A program made the translations under genes and the position numbers. From Trachythela sp. YZ-2020 (lineage: Eukaryota; Cnidaria; Anthozoa; Malacalcyonacea; Clavulariidae), in the NCBI GenBank assembly GCA_016169945.1, contig JADLSH010000155.1:1743501-1807500 (forward strand): a stretch of DNA of 64,000 nucleotides, given 5' to 3'. Position 1 is the first letter of the stretch. Each line of letters begins with the position of its first letter. The notes under the pieces were generated by a model. It was not told the DNA's origin, made no database searches, and worked only from the letters and a program-made list of their open reading frames with translations. This document shows, piece after piece, positions 13,651-24,199 of the stretch.

Positions 13651-14321
13651 ATACATAAATGAATTTTAGCCTATATTTCTCAAGAATTTCTTCATTTTGG
13701 TAATGCCTTCGATTATTATTGATCTAGAATTCCAGTATATGTCCTAAGCTGTTTTGCCTAAGAATCACAATTAGGGCCATTGCCCATATTTTTAAGGTTC
13801 TTATCATTTGTTTTGTTTAGCAAGAATATTGTAAATAGCTCAAATAAACTGTAATTGACCACTGTAATTAATTTCAAAGCAATTGTGCCTTTCTTGAGTA
13901 GCCCGTTTTAAGTATTTTAATGTATTTCTTATATATGTCTTTATCTTTTATTATGTGTATCTTTGCCGTATTTATACATAATAAAAATATTACAAATACT
14001 TAAAAACATTAACTTTCTTGAATGAGTAGAATTGTTTAATCGACGCGCGCTATATTTCAATAAAGTTACTTTATGTGACCCATCATTGTCCATAGCAACG
14101 TTAAGATATCATATTTGCGAAGTCATTGTCCACGAAATCAGGATCTATATGTCTGTCCTATTTTTTCCTTCCATTAAAATAAAATTTTGCCACTCGCCAA
14201 GTAACAGTTTCATATCTAAATCATAAATTTACCATATTTCAAAAATTGTAGGGAGCCACCTTAATGCCGTTGAAAATAGAGCGCTTGGCTAGGTTAACAT
14301 AGTGGCCTATTAATAATTAAT

Positions 14322-14400
14322 AATTAATAATTTTATTAATTTATATAGCGCACTCTACATAACAAGATGATCGGATGCGCTTTACAAGTTTATATAATCT
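14322..14400. repeat. TATATAGCGC-type dispersed repeat
   Basis: The phrase 'aatttatatagcgcactc' followed by 'ggatgcgctttaca' matches a pattern I know as widespread in marine invertebrate genomes. An AT-rich 'taataattaa' tandem precedes it. It ends about 85 bp upstream of the peptide gene start at 14487, so it could lie in that gene's promoter. Confidence 0.35.
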
Positions 14401-14486
14401 ACATTAAAAACTAATTACAATAATTTACTATAGTTACAATGGTTAAGAATATAATGGTGTTTTATGTTTTTACGGATTTAGAAAAA

Positions 14487-15386
14487 ATGGCATTCAAACT
14501 GAAAGTGTGTCTGTTCATGGTTATATTGGTGGCAGTTTTTTGGTCAGTGGATGGACTGAAATACAAAAGAGGTGATTCTAGTATCAGTTTAATATTCTCA
14601 CAAGGCCGAGTGCCTTGTTTTCATGGCGAGGATGCTATATTTGAAGTGGGATAGTAAAACCGTTATTTCTATAGGCAATAGACATTTTGGGTAGAATTCT
14701 CAATTAATGCGCTTTCAAGAACTTTTAGTATAATTTTGAAAATCACAGTTAGGTTCATCCAAATTGCTTGCCAAATTTGGTCCAACATTTGCAAAGAATT
14801 CGTTTAACCCTTCTGCAATTTCTGTAGGAAAAGAAAATTAGGTACTGCAATATACCTTTTTCATTCAGGTAAAAGGTTTGCCAAATGGCAGTTAAAATTC
14901 TGACGCAACATTAAAAAACAAAATATTTGTCTTAGCCAATCATTTCAATCTCCATTTCACCTCGCACATGTGCATAACGTAGAAAACCGTCCATTACATA
15001 CTGGCGGACAACTTTGCAAACCGCTATGTTCTCACATACCCGGGTGAAAATATCCCAGCGAATCAGTACCCTCACACGGCGTTTCACGCCGTTAGCGCGT
15101 ACAAATAAATACATCTGATCTTTTGTAAGCTATTTAATAACTAATGAATCTTTTTGTATGACCATTCTCTTAGGCACTAAAAATTATTTGAAGGCTAATA
15201 TACTTTTTTAATTCAGGTAAAGATGGAATTTTTCGTAGACGGATTCCAGTCTGTAGACCTCCTGGATTGAGGGACTGTGTTCCGATAACTCAGCGATGTC
15301 CACCAGGATCTTATTCATGTCCTTTTTATCCTTGCGATAATGCAGCGGGCTTAAGATGTTGTTGGTATGAATCGTTTCAAAAATAA
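14487..15386 (+). CDS. Secreted cysteine-rich peptide precursor, two exons
   Basis: Exon 1 is 14487-14571 and exon 2 is 15217-15386. The intron (14572-15216, 645 bp) has a GAG-GTGATT donor and a TTCAG acceptor after a T-rich tract. The exons join in phase 1 without a stop, giving 84 residues. The first 23 or so residues are a clear signal peptide (basic start, then 'VCLFMVILVAVFW'). A short basic stretch follows, with KR and RRR sites suited to propeptide cleavage. The C-terminal 45 or so residues contain seven cysteines spaced C-x7-C-x6-C-x6-C-x4-C-x7-C-C. This suits a disulfide-rich secreted peptide, such as a defence, venom-like or signalling peptide; the family is not recognised. I preferred the Met at 14487 over 14439 because it sits directly before the signal peptide. 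If exon 1 were read through, it would end after 56 residues with only one further cysteine. Confidence 0.65.
14932..15126 (-). CDS. Possible OB-fold / SSB-like fragment, antisense in intron
   Basis: An open frame of about 60 codons lies on the minus strand wholly within the intron of the cysteine-rich peptide gene. The phrase 'FTRVCENIAVCKVVRQYVMD' followed by 'GFLRY' recalls the single-stranded-DNA-binding protein pattern (W...AEN...KG..V.V.G.LR). The stretch is visibly GC-richer than its surroundings (for example 'cacacggcgtttcacgccgt'). It lacks the N-terminal strands of a full SSB and has a stop just upstream of the Met region, so it would be a fragment or an exon. It could be a transposon-captured or bacterial-derived piece, or chance. 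Confidence 0.3.
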   Translation of the reverse strand, partial: TKDQMYLFVRANGVKRRVRVLIRWDIFTRVCENIAVCKVVRQYVMDGFLRYAHVRGEMEIEMIG

Positions 15387-15414
15387 TATAATATTTACTT
15401 TAACGAATTGAACA

Positions 15415-15935
15415 ATGGACTATTCCCCCAATCAATTGTAACGTCAATGGTTGTGTGGTAACCTCTTGCCTCCAAAACAACAAGCAGCCAATTGACTTGA
15501 AACATACATAAATCAACGTTTATTGGTTGCCCAAAATATAATTAATGTACAGTGTTCAGAAAGTGTAGTGTATCTGACACGCAAGAATTTTGCTGGTAAA
15601 ATATACATATGGCAAGCACAGTGCCAATGTTTATACTGTACAGAAAGAATATATACGTATTGCAGCGTGTTTCCATAACACTGTTTGTAGCGCCAGCACA
15701 ATCGAAATTTTGCTATAGAAATGCCGCGATTGCCGTATTGTTTTGTCAAATTGTAGATAACTATATCCTTAAAATTCCCACGAAGTTTTCGGAAAGTTTT
15801 TCGGGTCCAAGAAACCTGCGTTTTATCGCTTTTTCTTCGACCTACAAAATGCCCGCTCATGGTGAAAATTGAAGACAAGCGGTTACCACACTACCGTGAC
15901 TCTCTGCGACTATAATTATTTGGGAAATAGTCTAT
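15415..15935. mobile_element. Foldback/MITE with about 75-bp imperfect ends
   Basis: The left end 'ggactattccc' with 'gtgtggtaacc' about 45 bp inward is mirrored at the right end by 'ggttaccacac' and 'gggaaatagtcta'. The interior is open on both strands (15513-15878 minus, 15609-15872 plus), but neither translation shows a domain. Target duplications were not resolved. Confidence 0.6.
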
Positions 15936-16405
15936 TATAATCTATTTGGTAAGGTGAAGAAAAAATTGTAAAGGAAACTCAATATTTTATACATTACGGA
16001 GATTGCACACAAGGAAATTGCACCGGTCATGGTTCATTAATGGCTGATGATGTTCATAAGAATTAGAGCGCTGGTAATCCTACAAATTGGCTCAATCCAA
16101 ATTGTTTTCTTTTTTAGCATGTTATGATGACCGGATAAAGATCCAATTTAGAAAAGGGAAAAGTTAGTTTACTGCAGTTGAATAAGTAACAGTTTTCAAA
16201 ACGTGTAACTTTTTTTCTGAAATAAAAGAAACGATTTGTTCACCAATGCCTTATTTCATTATATTCCATCTATAAACACTATCAACTATTATTCCCATCG
16301 AACGAGATACCGAGAAAAATCTTAGTATTTACCCATATACCTTATACTGGCATCCCTCCCATATATATATATATACACCAACTTGCGGTTAATGTTCAGC
16401 AACTT
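15936..16405. other. Spacer, no gene seen
   Basis: AT-rich sequence without recognised ORFs, ending in a short (AT)n run just before the tRNA-like repeat. Confidence 0.4.
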
Positions 16406-16500
16406 GTCTCTGTAGCTCAGTTGGTTAGAGCGCTGCACCGGAATCGCAGGGCCACAAGTTCGATTCCTGCCAGAGGGCCTAAGGTTGCATTTTTCGCAAC
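16406..16500 (+). mobile_element. tRNA-derived SINE
   Basis: The 75-bp head has a D-arm/A box 'tgtagctcagttggttagag', a B box 'agttcgattcctgcc' and a near-complete acceptor pairing. In the expected 7-base anticodon loop the base before the anticodon is C rather than U, and the 5-bp anticodon stem has an A-C mismatch. It ends in a 'ggttgcatttttcgcaac' tail that also follows the copies at 26262-26445. It is therefore a SINE family rather than a working tRNA. Confidence 0.7.
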
Positions 16501-16512
16501 TACTCCTGGCTA

Positions 16513-16572
16513 CAATCTTGGACAAAATTGTTGAGAAAATTCTGGAATGTCACTTAGTGTTAATATTTAAAA
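16513..16572. mobile_element. End of a TA-flanked (mariner-like) element
   Basis: After a TA at 16511 comes 'caatcttggacaaaattgtt', the same terminus found inverted at 24191 and at both ends of the element at 49349-51049. The homology stops near 'ttaatatttaa', where the 430-bp dispersed sequence begins. Confidence 0.65.
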
Positions 16573-16990
16573 TATTCAATTTATGCAACGCTAAAAATTG
16601 CGGTTAATGAAGTAATATGTTCAAGAAGATTACATTTGCCCTAAGGCTTGCCAGTCTGTCAGCACAATTAGTGCATGCGCCAACAATTATAGCTCAGGGA
16701 AAACTCAATTCTCGTGTCCTGTTAATAAGTATAAAATATGATAAGAACTTGAACTTTGGAAACTTAGCATGTGAACAACTGATGCAAACTTGGGTCTAAC
16801 CAATCAAAGAGTTCTCCCAAAGATAGCTGTCACCATCATGCATACAATGGCCCTCTTTGTACTAAAGGCGCATTTGGGTACAGTATATGCGTGTGCTGCT
16901 CATTCGCAAGATTTCCTTCAGTGTGTAAACAGTGCTAGTGAATTTTTTTTCAAAGTTTGTTTCAAGGTATCAAACCTTGTACCACAAAAA
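16564..16990. repeat. Dispersed 430-bp repeat (copy 1)
   Basis: It is nearly identical to 22876-23303 in the same orientation. This copy ends in an A/C-rich tail ('acacacaaaaaaaacaaaac' and more), as a retroposed copy might. It has no convincing coding content; the 60-83-codon ORFs are shared only because the DNA is. Confidence 0.8.
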
Positions 16991-17096
16991 ACAAAAACAC
17001 ACAAAAAAAACAAAACAAACAACAACAACAAAAGCATGTAATGATTATGTTGTGAGCAAAAGCTATAAGGCTTCAGGATGGAAAGAATAACCAGTC

Positions 17097-17400
17097 TTGG
17101 TTCGAACCTCAGGAAGACCATGGGGAATGTTACAAGTTCAAGAGGATCGGTTACGCTGCGGTACAACCACCAATATCAAAGACAAAGTGTCAAGTTGTGA
17201 ACAATATTTGTTTATTCCCTGCACAAGAACGGCTGGTGTAGCTTTCATATCCAGATTTCCATATACAAATCCCGCACTTTGAAGAGAACCGCTTGCAATG
17301 CGATGGCCCGGGATAAATGGCCTAGTCACGAACAATATATGTTTACCTACTCAAGAACGGCCGACGTAGACACGTAGTTTCCTCTCGGTACGAGATTGGT
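17097..17400. repeat. Two imperfect tandem copies, about 130 bp
   Basis: The phrase 'gtgaacaatatttgtttatt' with 'caagaacggctg' shortly after recurs at about 17326 as 'cgaacaatatatgtttacct' with 'caagaacggccg'. No reading frame is conserved between them. Confidence 0.45.
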
Positions 17401-17544
17401 TTTTGTTCAGATGTACAAGCACCCTCTGTTCTGAACCTGGGAAATCGCTGTCGCTCCTAATCTTATTTCTGGGACACTAAAACCGAGTGAGTTCGTTTCT
17501 TATTGTTAGAGTGTTGCAGTATGCTATTTATCTAGTCTCCAAGA

Positions 17545-18320
17545 AAATATGATCCTCTACATGAATATAGTGATATACTCTTGTCATGTCTAGCGCTATG
17601 TATACTTATCTCAACTCGAACTTCTAGCTTTTAATATGGTACTATACCTGAATATATATAGTCCTGTCTGGTATAGTGTTGTGAATCTCATGTTTAGTAC
17701 GTTTAGTGCATTATGCTATACTTATCGAAACTCGAATTTCTAGCTTTTAACATGATCCTATACCTGTGAATATGATCTTATATATACATGAATATATTGT
17801 CTGATATAGTGCTATACGAGTCTCATGTTTAGTATTAGGATGTTTTCATGTTTAGTGACTCGATTGTCTAGCTTGACTGGCTTTCAATAGGATCCTATAC
17901 CTGACTATATACTCTTGTCTGGTATATTGCTATGAGTTCCGTGTTTGGCGTACTCTGCTACTTAACTCGAATTTCTAGCTTTTATAATATGATCCTATCT
18001 ATACATGTATATATGCATGTACTATGCTAATTATCTCAACTTGAATTTATAATCTTTAATATGATCCTATATATGAATATACTCTTGTCTGGTCTAGTGC
18101 TTATACGAGTCTCATGTTTTAGCGTTTTATGCTAGCTATCTCAACTTGAATTTATAGTTGTAATATGATCCTATTAAAAAGTAATAGGATGCTATACATG
18201 AGCCTACTCTTGTCTGCTGTATATAGTGCTACAAGGCTCTACCTATCAAATCCCGAATTTAAAACTATTCATATGATCCACTATAACTAGCCCTTGCCTG
18301 GTATATTTCTACGAGTGTCA
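17545..18320. repeat. Satellite array, 100-115-bp degenerate monomers
   Basis: About eight monomers, each opening with 'gatcctata' (or a variant), then 'tactcttgtctggtatagtg', then 'gagtctcatgttta', then 'ctcaactcgaatttctagct'. Monomer length drifts and one monomer holds an insertion, so the array is old. Confidence 0.75.
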
Positions 18321-18800
18321 TTAGTCACAATGTTGTTAAAGCCGGAGGATGTAGCACAAATTGTATGCAACAGTCGTATCATGATGGATAGTCATGTCGA
18401 CTCTAAACAATGTATTTCAAATATTTTCTCTACTACAACTTTCTATTACTGCATGCCACATAAGGTCCAGTGCATGAGTTTGCGTGACCGATATGAACAT
18501 CAAAACATTTCCCTTGTTATAATTTCCTATTTCCCAGCAAATCTGTCAACAGCTACTTTGTCTACTACCACACAACTGCACCAACAACCCGGCCCAGGCA
18601 CTGTAAAATGTTTTGGAACTCCTGTATCTGCATTGCAGGTGTGACGCGAAATCTCTGACCTGCAAAATCTCTGACTTTTGTATTTCTGCTCATGCGCAAA
18701 GATATGCATGATTGATTTTTGCTCATAAATTTCGCAAGTGTTCAAGCTACAGAGAAGCGTGCGTCTTAAAAGCTTTCTTTACAAGTTTAATCGTCGTTAA

Positions 18801-19370
18801 ATGGCTAATTTTACAACGGAGACTGATACTGCCTGTGTCAACATTGCATCGACAAAGCCTACAACAAAGATGAATAAACACAAGGTATGTAGAACTTTGA
18901 ATTTTATAGCGATGAGATTGTTGGTTTTTATATATCAGTTGTGTCGAACAGATGACAGTCAGGACACTTTGCATTTTCTTTTCTTTCGTATTTTGAATGC
19001 CAAGGAGAAAGATCATTTACTAGCAGTGTTAACATGGTTAGTTTATTAAAAAATGTTCTTGGTATGTCATAAAAATAGGTTTCTTTGCAAGATGTTCTCG
19101 AGTTCCTGAAGTCAGGACGCCAGATGCCTGCACACTTAGAAAATTTGAGCAAAATTAACCTTGGGGGTAGGGTGCAGCATAGTCAAATAATGTAATTTTT
19201 TTGTTATAGTGGACGAAATGCAGGTGTCAGCAAAATCTGCAGGAAAGATGATGGGGATGACTGGCTGGTTTGTGCCAGACCGATGTGGTCAATTTTTCCA
19301 TGCAAACTGCATTGGTGTGGACTTTGCAACTGCCCTTGCAGAAAACTTTTATTGTAATAGACAATATTAG
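18801..19370 (+). pseudogene. PHD-finger protein fragment of the TIR element
   Basis: Exon 1 is 18801-18884: Met start, 28 codons, and a strong AAG-GTATGT donor. Exon 2 begins at 19210 after a T-rich GTTATAG acceptor. Exon 2 reads 'CRKDDGDDWLVC' and then, after a one-base frame change near 19285, 'RCGQFFHANCIGVDF' and a final 'FYC'. This order (C...W-x-x-C, R-C-x-x-F-x-H-x-x-C, F-x-C) is the core of a PHD zinc finger. The frame change and a weak first metal ligand make this copy non-functional as read. PHD fingers are known from several eukaryotic DNA-transposon proteins, which fits its position inside the inverted ends. Confidence 0.55.
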
Positions 19371-19383
19371 TTATTATAAAGTG

Positions 19384-19555
19384 AATTGTGGTTCACAAAA
19401 TGTCAGAGAGTGCTCAAATAAATATCATAAAGATAGAGCAAATATAACAAGGTTACAGGAACTTCCTGTGTTATGTTTGCCTGAAGATTCTATTTTATAT
19501 TTATCTCTATCTTCATGATATTGAACACTCTCCGACTTTTCGGTGAACCACAATT
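19384..19555. repeat. Foldback MITE
   Basis: The arms 'aattgtggttcac' and 'gtgaaccacaatt' extend inward through a mostly complementary 60-bp stretch (cagagagtg / cactctccg). It is 172 bp long and non-coding. Confidence 0.75.
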
Positions 19556-19599
19556 ACCAATACCCTTTAATTGTAAATAAGTAAATATCTCAAACGTGC

Positions 19600-20010
19600 G
19601 GTGCCAGTGTGGGTAGGGTATAGCAAATACGGCGGTTGACTGTTGTGTAAAACTACCTGAAAATACAATGAGAACTTCGACGTTTCGAGGAAGGTCCTTC
19701 GTCTGGAAGTTAGTAGAATGGGTCGGGGGAAAACATGTGCTTTTATAGTGAATACAAAAGCGATCACGTGATAAAAAATAAACCAATCAGATGGATTTAA
19801 TCAAAACAAACTATAAACAAAATATGGAAATCACATCACAAAGGGACGAAATATTAGATAACATGAGATGTAGAGTATCTGCTGATGGCAGGCATAAACA
19901 GATAGGAGTTAAATGTAAGAGAGGCGCTCATTAATGCCGAGAGGATGAATGGTGCCAAGTTGGGAAATGAGATGCATTTCTTGGCTTTTGTAAATAAAAA
20001 AAGTAAATAA
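19600..20010 (-). mobile_element. Retroelement 3'-region-like fragment
   Basis: Read on the minus strand, this stretch has 'gacgaaggaccttcctcgaa' plus 'acgtcgaagttctc', a pattern I associate with the ends of non-LTR or Penelope-like elements in cnidarians. An upstream frame contains 'NLAPFILSALMSASLTFNSY'. No reverse-transcriptase motif is present. Assignment is tentative. Confidence 0.3.
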
Positions 20011-21268
20011 CTAACCTCTGGATGTAAATATATGTAAATAATTATGTAAATGTTGCAAGAAATTAAGAAAATAATGAGGTTAAATATTTCTTTAATGAAC
20101 TGAATTGACTTTGTCTTCTTTGTTATTTTTAAAGTATTAATAAATACCATCAAATGTTGGGAAATTAGAGTTATAATCCCCCTGTATGCCAATGGAGGTT
20201 TGTGAAAGTTGCAAAACTGTAGGGTGATGCCAGGCCCAACCCAACTCAAGGCTTAATGTGGTGATATTTAATTACTAATTTCTCATAATACCATGGCTAA
20301 GAAAATAGTGCCATGGCTGTAGGACAGCATGCCCTTTTCCTTCAGTGTGGCAATGGACATGGCTCACTAGGTCATGGCACCGCATAGTACTGTATCATAA
20401 ATGCCCTGAATAGCATATCACTTGATTGTTGTTGTCAGACAACCTGGTGTTCTGTGTGTTACCAAAGAACAATATTAATGAGACAAGGGTGAAGACAAGC
20501 ATTTGGTATTTTCCCATCTGTTATGGGACTTTAATATCTCAATATATCATTTTTATGACTTATGAGTCAAAAGTTGTCGATAACAGGGTACAAGCCAAGG
20601 TTCTGTTGGTCGATAACTGGATATAGAGCATGTACATGCACCAACACATGTTGTCCACACATATCGACAAACCTATGTGGAGTTGTGGACAATGATATAG
20701 GGTTATTTAGGTATAGTGTCACATATTAATGTGGCAGTGCACACATGACCTGTCATATAGGTGGCCATACTTGATACTGACAGAAACATATTTGCAATTT
20801 CAAACATAAATTTGCTAAAAAGGCATTCTAAAGTCTCGTTTTCCTATATTTACTATACCAAAGCTAGAAATTAACGTTTCTTACCGTGGATTTGTGTTAA
20901 GAATGAAGTAATAAACCCACGGGAATCTTTCAGAATGTGAAATAAATTATATAAAAATATTTCTGAGCTCTGTCCAGTCACCAGTGCGCCATTGCTAAAA
21001 TATAAATGCCGAAGACTTTTACTGTAGTTTATGCCCTAAATAACTTCAGGTTTTAAGCATTTATTCTTCGATAACGATATCAAATTGAATCCAGTTTCGA
21101 AATACTTTTATAAAGACCTTTAATATTATTTATAAATATAAAATACTATTATTCGGTCGAGTCAGAAATTTCGCGGAGGTCAGAGATTTCGCGTTCAGAC
21201 GCGCGAAATCTCTGACCAGTCACGCGAGGTCAGAGATTTCGCAGAGGTCAGAGATTTCGCTTGACACC

Positions 21269-22323
21269 GGGTTTCAATTCGCGTGGTATAGATATTCATT
21301 GGTACATAAAATCCCCCCTTTCCCCAAATTTTCCACGTCAGCGTACTTGTTTCTTTCCGTTTTCTCGTTGTTAGTAAGACGAAGTAAAGCACGGAGTAAA
21401 GATATGAATGAAACCAGGCGATGTTAACTCCTGAATTCCACGTCAATCCCTGATTTGCTGCAGCATCGTTCCCAACTAAATTATCAACTCTAGTGCATTA
21501 TGTTGTATTATCTGTATTGTTCACATTACTGCATGGATTGCGAGAATGAAATTAGTACTGGGGCTCAGCTAGTTTACAGCGCAAAGATTTTATACTGAAG
21601 TTTAAACTTAAAAATATTTGTATAATGCAAGATCAAGATATAATCCTGCTGCTTGCCCCTGTTTGCTAATTTAAGCTTGCGGGTTAAAAGTTATTAATGC
21701 AATCAATTCCATGCAGAAATTTTCGTTCGCGGACACTGTTTATTAACCTTGGCACGAGGCTGTGACGCTGTGTGCATTGATGCTGATATTTCCTACATTT
21801 GTAAAGATAGCAGAGCTCCAGGTTTTCCTGTACTGCAGTTTTTTTTCTGGCCTCCCTGATTATCCAGCCTTAGCATAAGTGTTGACATCATGCATGTGCA
21901 CTGCATTCTAATATTAGCCCTCAGTTTTTTCGATTTCCTTCTCGCACTTAGATACGTTTCCTTTGGAGCATGGAGTAATAACTGATGGAAAGTTACCTTT
22001 GAAATGGGTCTTCGTGATAGCAACAACGTACATAATTTATTTTTGCACACTTTAACTGTGCCAATACATATTGCGAGAACTCAGACCAGTTCCAGCATGC
22101 AGGTCAGAAAATATCGACACATCAAAGCGCAAAAATCAACATAAATAAGGAAAACGGCCCAAAAATTGTAGACTGTTTCTACAGCTTCGAATTCCAAACC
22201 TATTTCTCTAATTACGCTTCCATCTTTTACTGCTCCTACGCATATTTATAAATATGCGTAATCAATAAACTCGGCTCGGCTTCCCGTGGCGGAATGACAA
22301 TATGTACTTTGTACAGATTGTAA
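21269..22323. other. Spacer, no supported gene
   Basis: The ORFs at 21195-21446 and 21793-22050 (both minus) show no domain, splice context or repeat support. Confidence 0.4.
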
Positions 22324-22327
22324 TTAA

Positions 22328-23994
22328 TGGCAGGGAAGTGCTGTCCTTTGGGACAACACTTCGCCACGTGAAGTGCATTTTACAGGTCATTCAGGTCGAA
22401 AATGCGACCTAATTACCTGACCTAGAGACTCGATGGGTCAGTCATACATAGTTGAGTACCCTGCACCAATGGTTGGTCACCAAGTCCAACTAGGACTCAA
22501 TTTCAACGAGCTGACTGACCTGAACGGGGGGCCGCCGTCCCCCCCGTTATCTAGAGGCCCACCGTCTCCTCTAGAATAACCTACAGTTTTTGCATGCTCT
22601 GTCAGGTCTTGAGTGCCCTTACTGTCTCAGTATAACTAATGGTGGTCTCTAGACCATCCGGTCTCAACTCGCTGAACAACATGCCAGAGCTGGCTCAACC
22701 CTCTGCCATCTAGAGGACCTCCGTCTCCTCTAGGTAAAAAACGTAGGTTCGCTAGAGCCTCTAGACTGTTCGAGCACTTCCTTGCCCAAAATATATGCCA
22801 CAAAATCCGTCTGTTGTGTGTGTTGTCTTGCTGGATTTGTCAAAGTACTTTACGATATATTTCAACATATTAAACTTCATTAAATATTCAATTTATGCAA
22901 CGCTAAAAATTGCGGTTAATGAAGTAATATGTTCAAGAAGATTACATTTGCCCTAAGGCTTACCAGTCTGTCAGCACAATTAGTGCATGCGCCAACAATT
23001 ATAGCTCAGGGAAAACTCAATTCTCGTGTCCTGTTAATAAGTATAAAATATGATAAGAACTTGAACTTTGGAAACTTAGCATGTGAACAACTGATGCAAA
23101 CTTGGGTCTAACCAATCAAAGAGTTCTCCCAAAGATAGCTGTCACCATCATGCATACAATGGCCCTCCTTGTACTAAAGGCGCATTTGGGTACAGTTTAT
23201 GCGTGTGCTGCTCATTCGCAAGATTTCCTTCAGTGTGTAAACAGTGCTAGTGAATTTTTTTTCAAAGTTTGTTTCAAGGTATCAAACCTTGTACCACAAA
23301 AAACCCACCCACCTCCCCATAGGCAGAGCCGAGTACTGATCTATCAATTAAATTGACATGCTCCAATATATTCCAAGATTATCTATATGTAACTTGTAAA
23401 TTTGTAACTAAATTGTTCAAAGAATTGAATTAAATAAATAATGGCAGGGAAGTGCTGTCCTTTGGGACAACACTTCGCCACGTGAAGTGTATGTTACAGG
23501 TCATTCAGGTCGAAAATGCGACCTAATTACCTGACCTAGAGACTCGATGGCTCAGTCATACATAGTTGAGTACCCTGCACCAATGGTTGGTCACCAAGTC
23601 CAACTAGGACTCAATTTCAACGAGCTGACTGACCTGAACGGGGGGGCCGCCGTCCCCCCCGTTATCTAGAGGCCCACCGTCTCCTCTAGAATAACCTACA
23701 GTTTTTGCATGCTCTGTCAGGTCTTGAGTGCCCTTACTGTCTCAGTATAACTAATGGTGGTCTCTAGACCATCCGGTCTCAACTCGCTGAACAACATGCC
23801 AGAGCTGGCTCAATCCTCTGCCATCTAGAGGACCTCCGTCTCCTCTAGGTAAAAAACGTAGGTTCGCTAGAGCCTCTAGACTGTTCGAGCACTTCCTTGC
23901 CCAAAATATATGCCACAAAATGCGTCGGTTGTGTGTGTTGTCTTGCTGGATTTGTCAAAGTACTTTACGATATATTTCAACATATTAAACTTCA
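22328..23994. mobile_element. Compact LTR-like element (TRIM-like, 1.67 kb)
   Basis: Two direct repeats, 22328-22879 (552 bp) and 23442-23994 (553 bp), both begin TGGCAGGGAAG and end AAACTTCA, the TG...CA borders expected of LTRs. The whole is flanked by TTAA on both sides (22324-22327, 23995-23998). The two repeats differ at a handful of positions plus one base in a G-run. The internal 562 bp has no gag or pol, only the 430-bp sequence also found at 16564. I see no clear primer-binding site or polypurine tract. Two independent insertions of a 552-bp element are an alternative, but the second copy is flanked by ATAA on its left, which fits that less well. Confidence 0.6.
22876..23303. repeat. 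Dispersed 430-bp repeat (copy 2)
   Basis: It is nearly identical to 16564-16990 but lies between the two LTR-like repeats and lacks the A/C-rich tail, continuing instead into 'ccacccacctccccatagg'. Confidence 0.8.
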
Positions 23995-24002
23995 TTAACT
24001 TA

Positions 24003-24191
24003 AAAATACGATAATAACTTTAAGTATCCCACCCAACCTCCCCCAAATCAATGTTGGGTGACTCCTCTGCCAAACTATTCAACATTGATAAGGGGGGAGG
24101 GCGGGGGGGGGGAGTGGAATCAAAATAAACCTAAAGTATGCAGTATTTTTAATATTTTTCAATTTTTCTCAAGTCTTTTTGTCCAAGATTG
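24003..24191. mobile_element. Inverted end of the TA-flanked element
   Basis: This is the reverse of the terminus seen at 16513 and 49349: 'tttttgtccaagattg' followed by TA. The 'aaaatacgataataacttta' block at its inner edge recurs inverted at 50959-50985. A long G-run (24093-24114) lies inside. It directly follows the LTR-like element, so that element probably inserted into a copy of this one. Confidence 0.6.
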
Positions 24192-24199
24192 TAGGTCTA

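Larger units (their letters stand above)
18638..21268. mobile_element. TIR element carrying a PHD-finger gene
   Basis: The left end 'ggtgtgacgcgaaatctctg' is mirrored at the right by the inverse of a near-identical sequence ending at 21268. The motif 'gaaatctctgac' (either strand) recurs twice at the left end and five times at the right (21165-21260). A spliced PHD-finger reading frame lies near the left end. No target duplication was identified, so the superfamily is unassigned. A smaller foldback (19384-19555) and a retroelement-like tail (about 19600-20010) are nested inside. The rest, 20260-21160, holds nothing recognised. Confidence 0.5.

Noticed and set aside
16406..16480. Functional tRNA gene
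   Set aside because: The base before the anticodon is not U, the anticodon stem is mismatched, and the same unit with its tail recurs as tandem copies at 26262-26445; it is a SINE.
17545..18320. CRISPR-like array
   Set aside because: Units are degenerate throughout with no conserved short repeat and unique spacer structure; it is a satellite in a eukaryotic genome.
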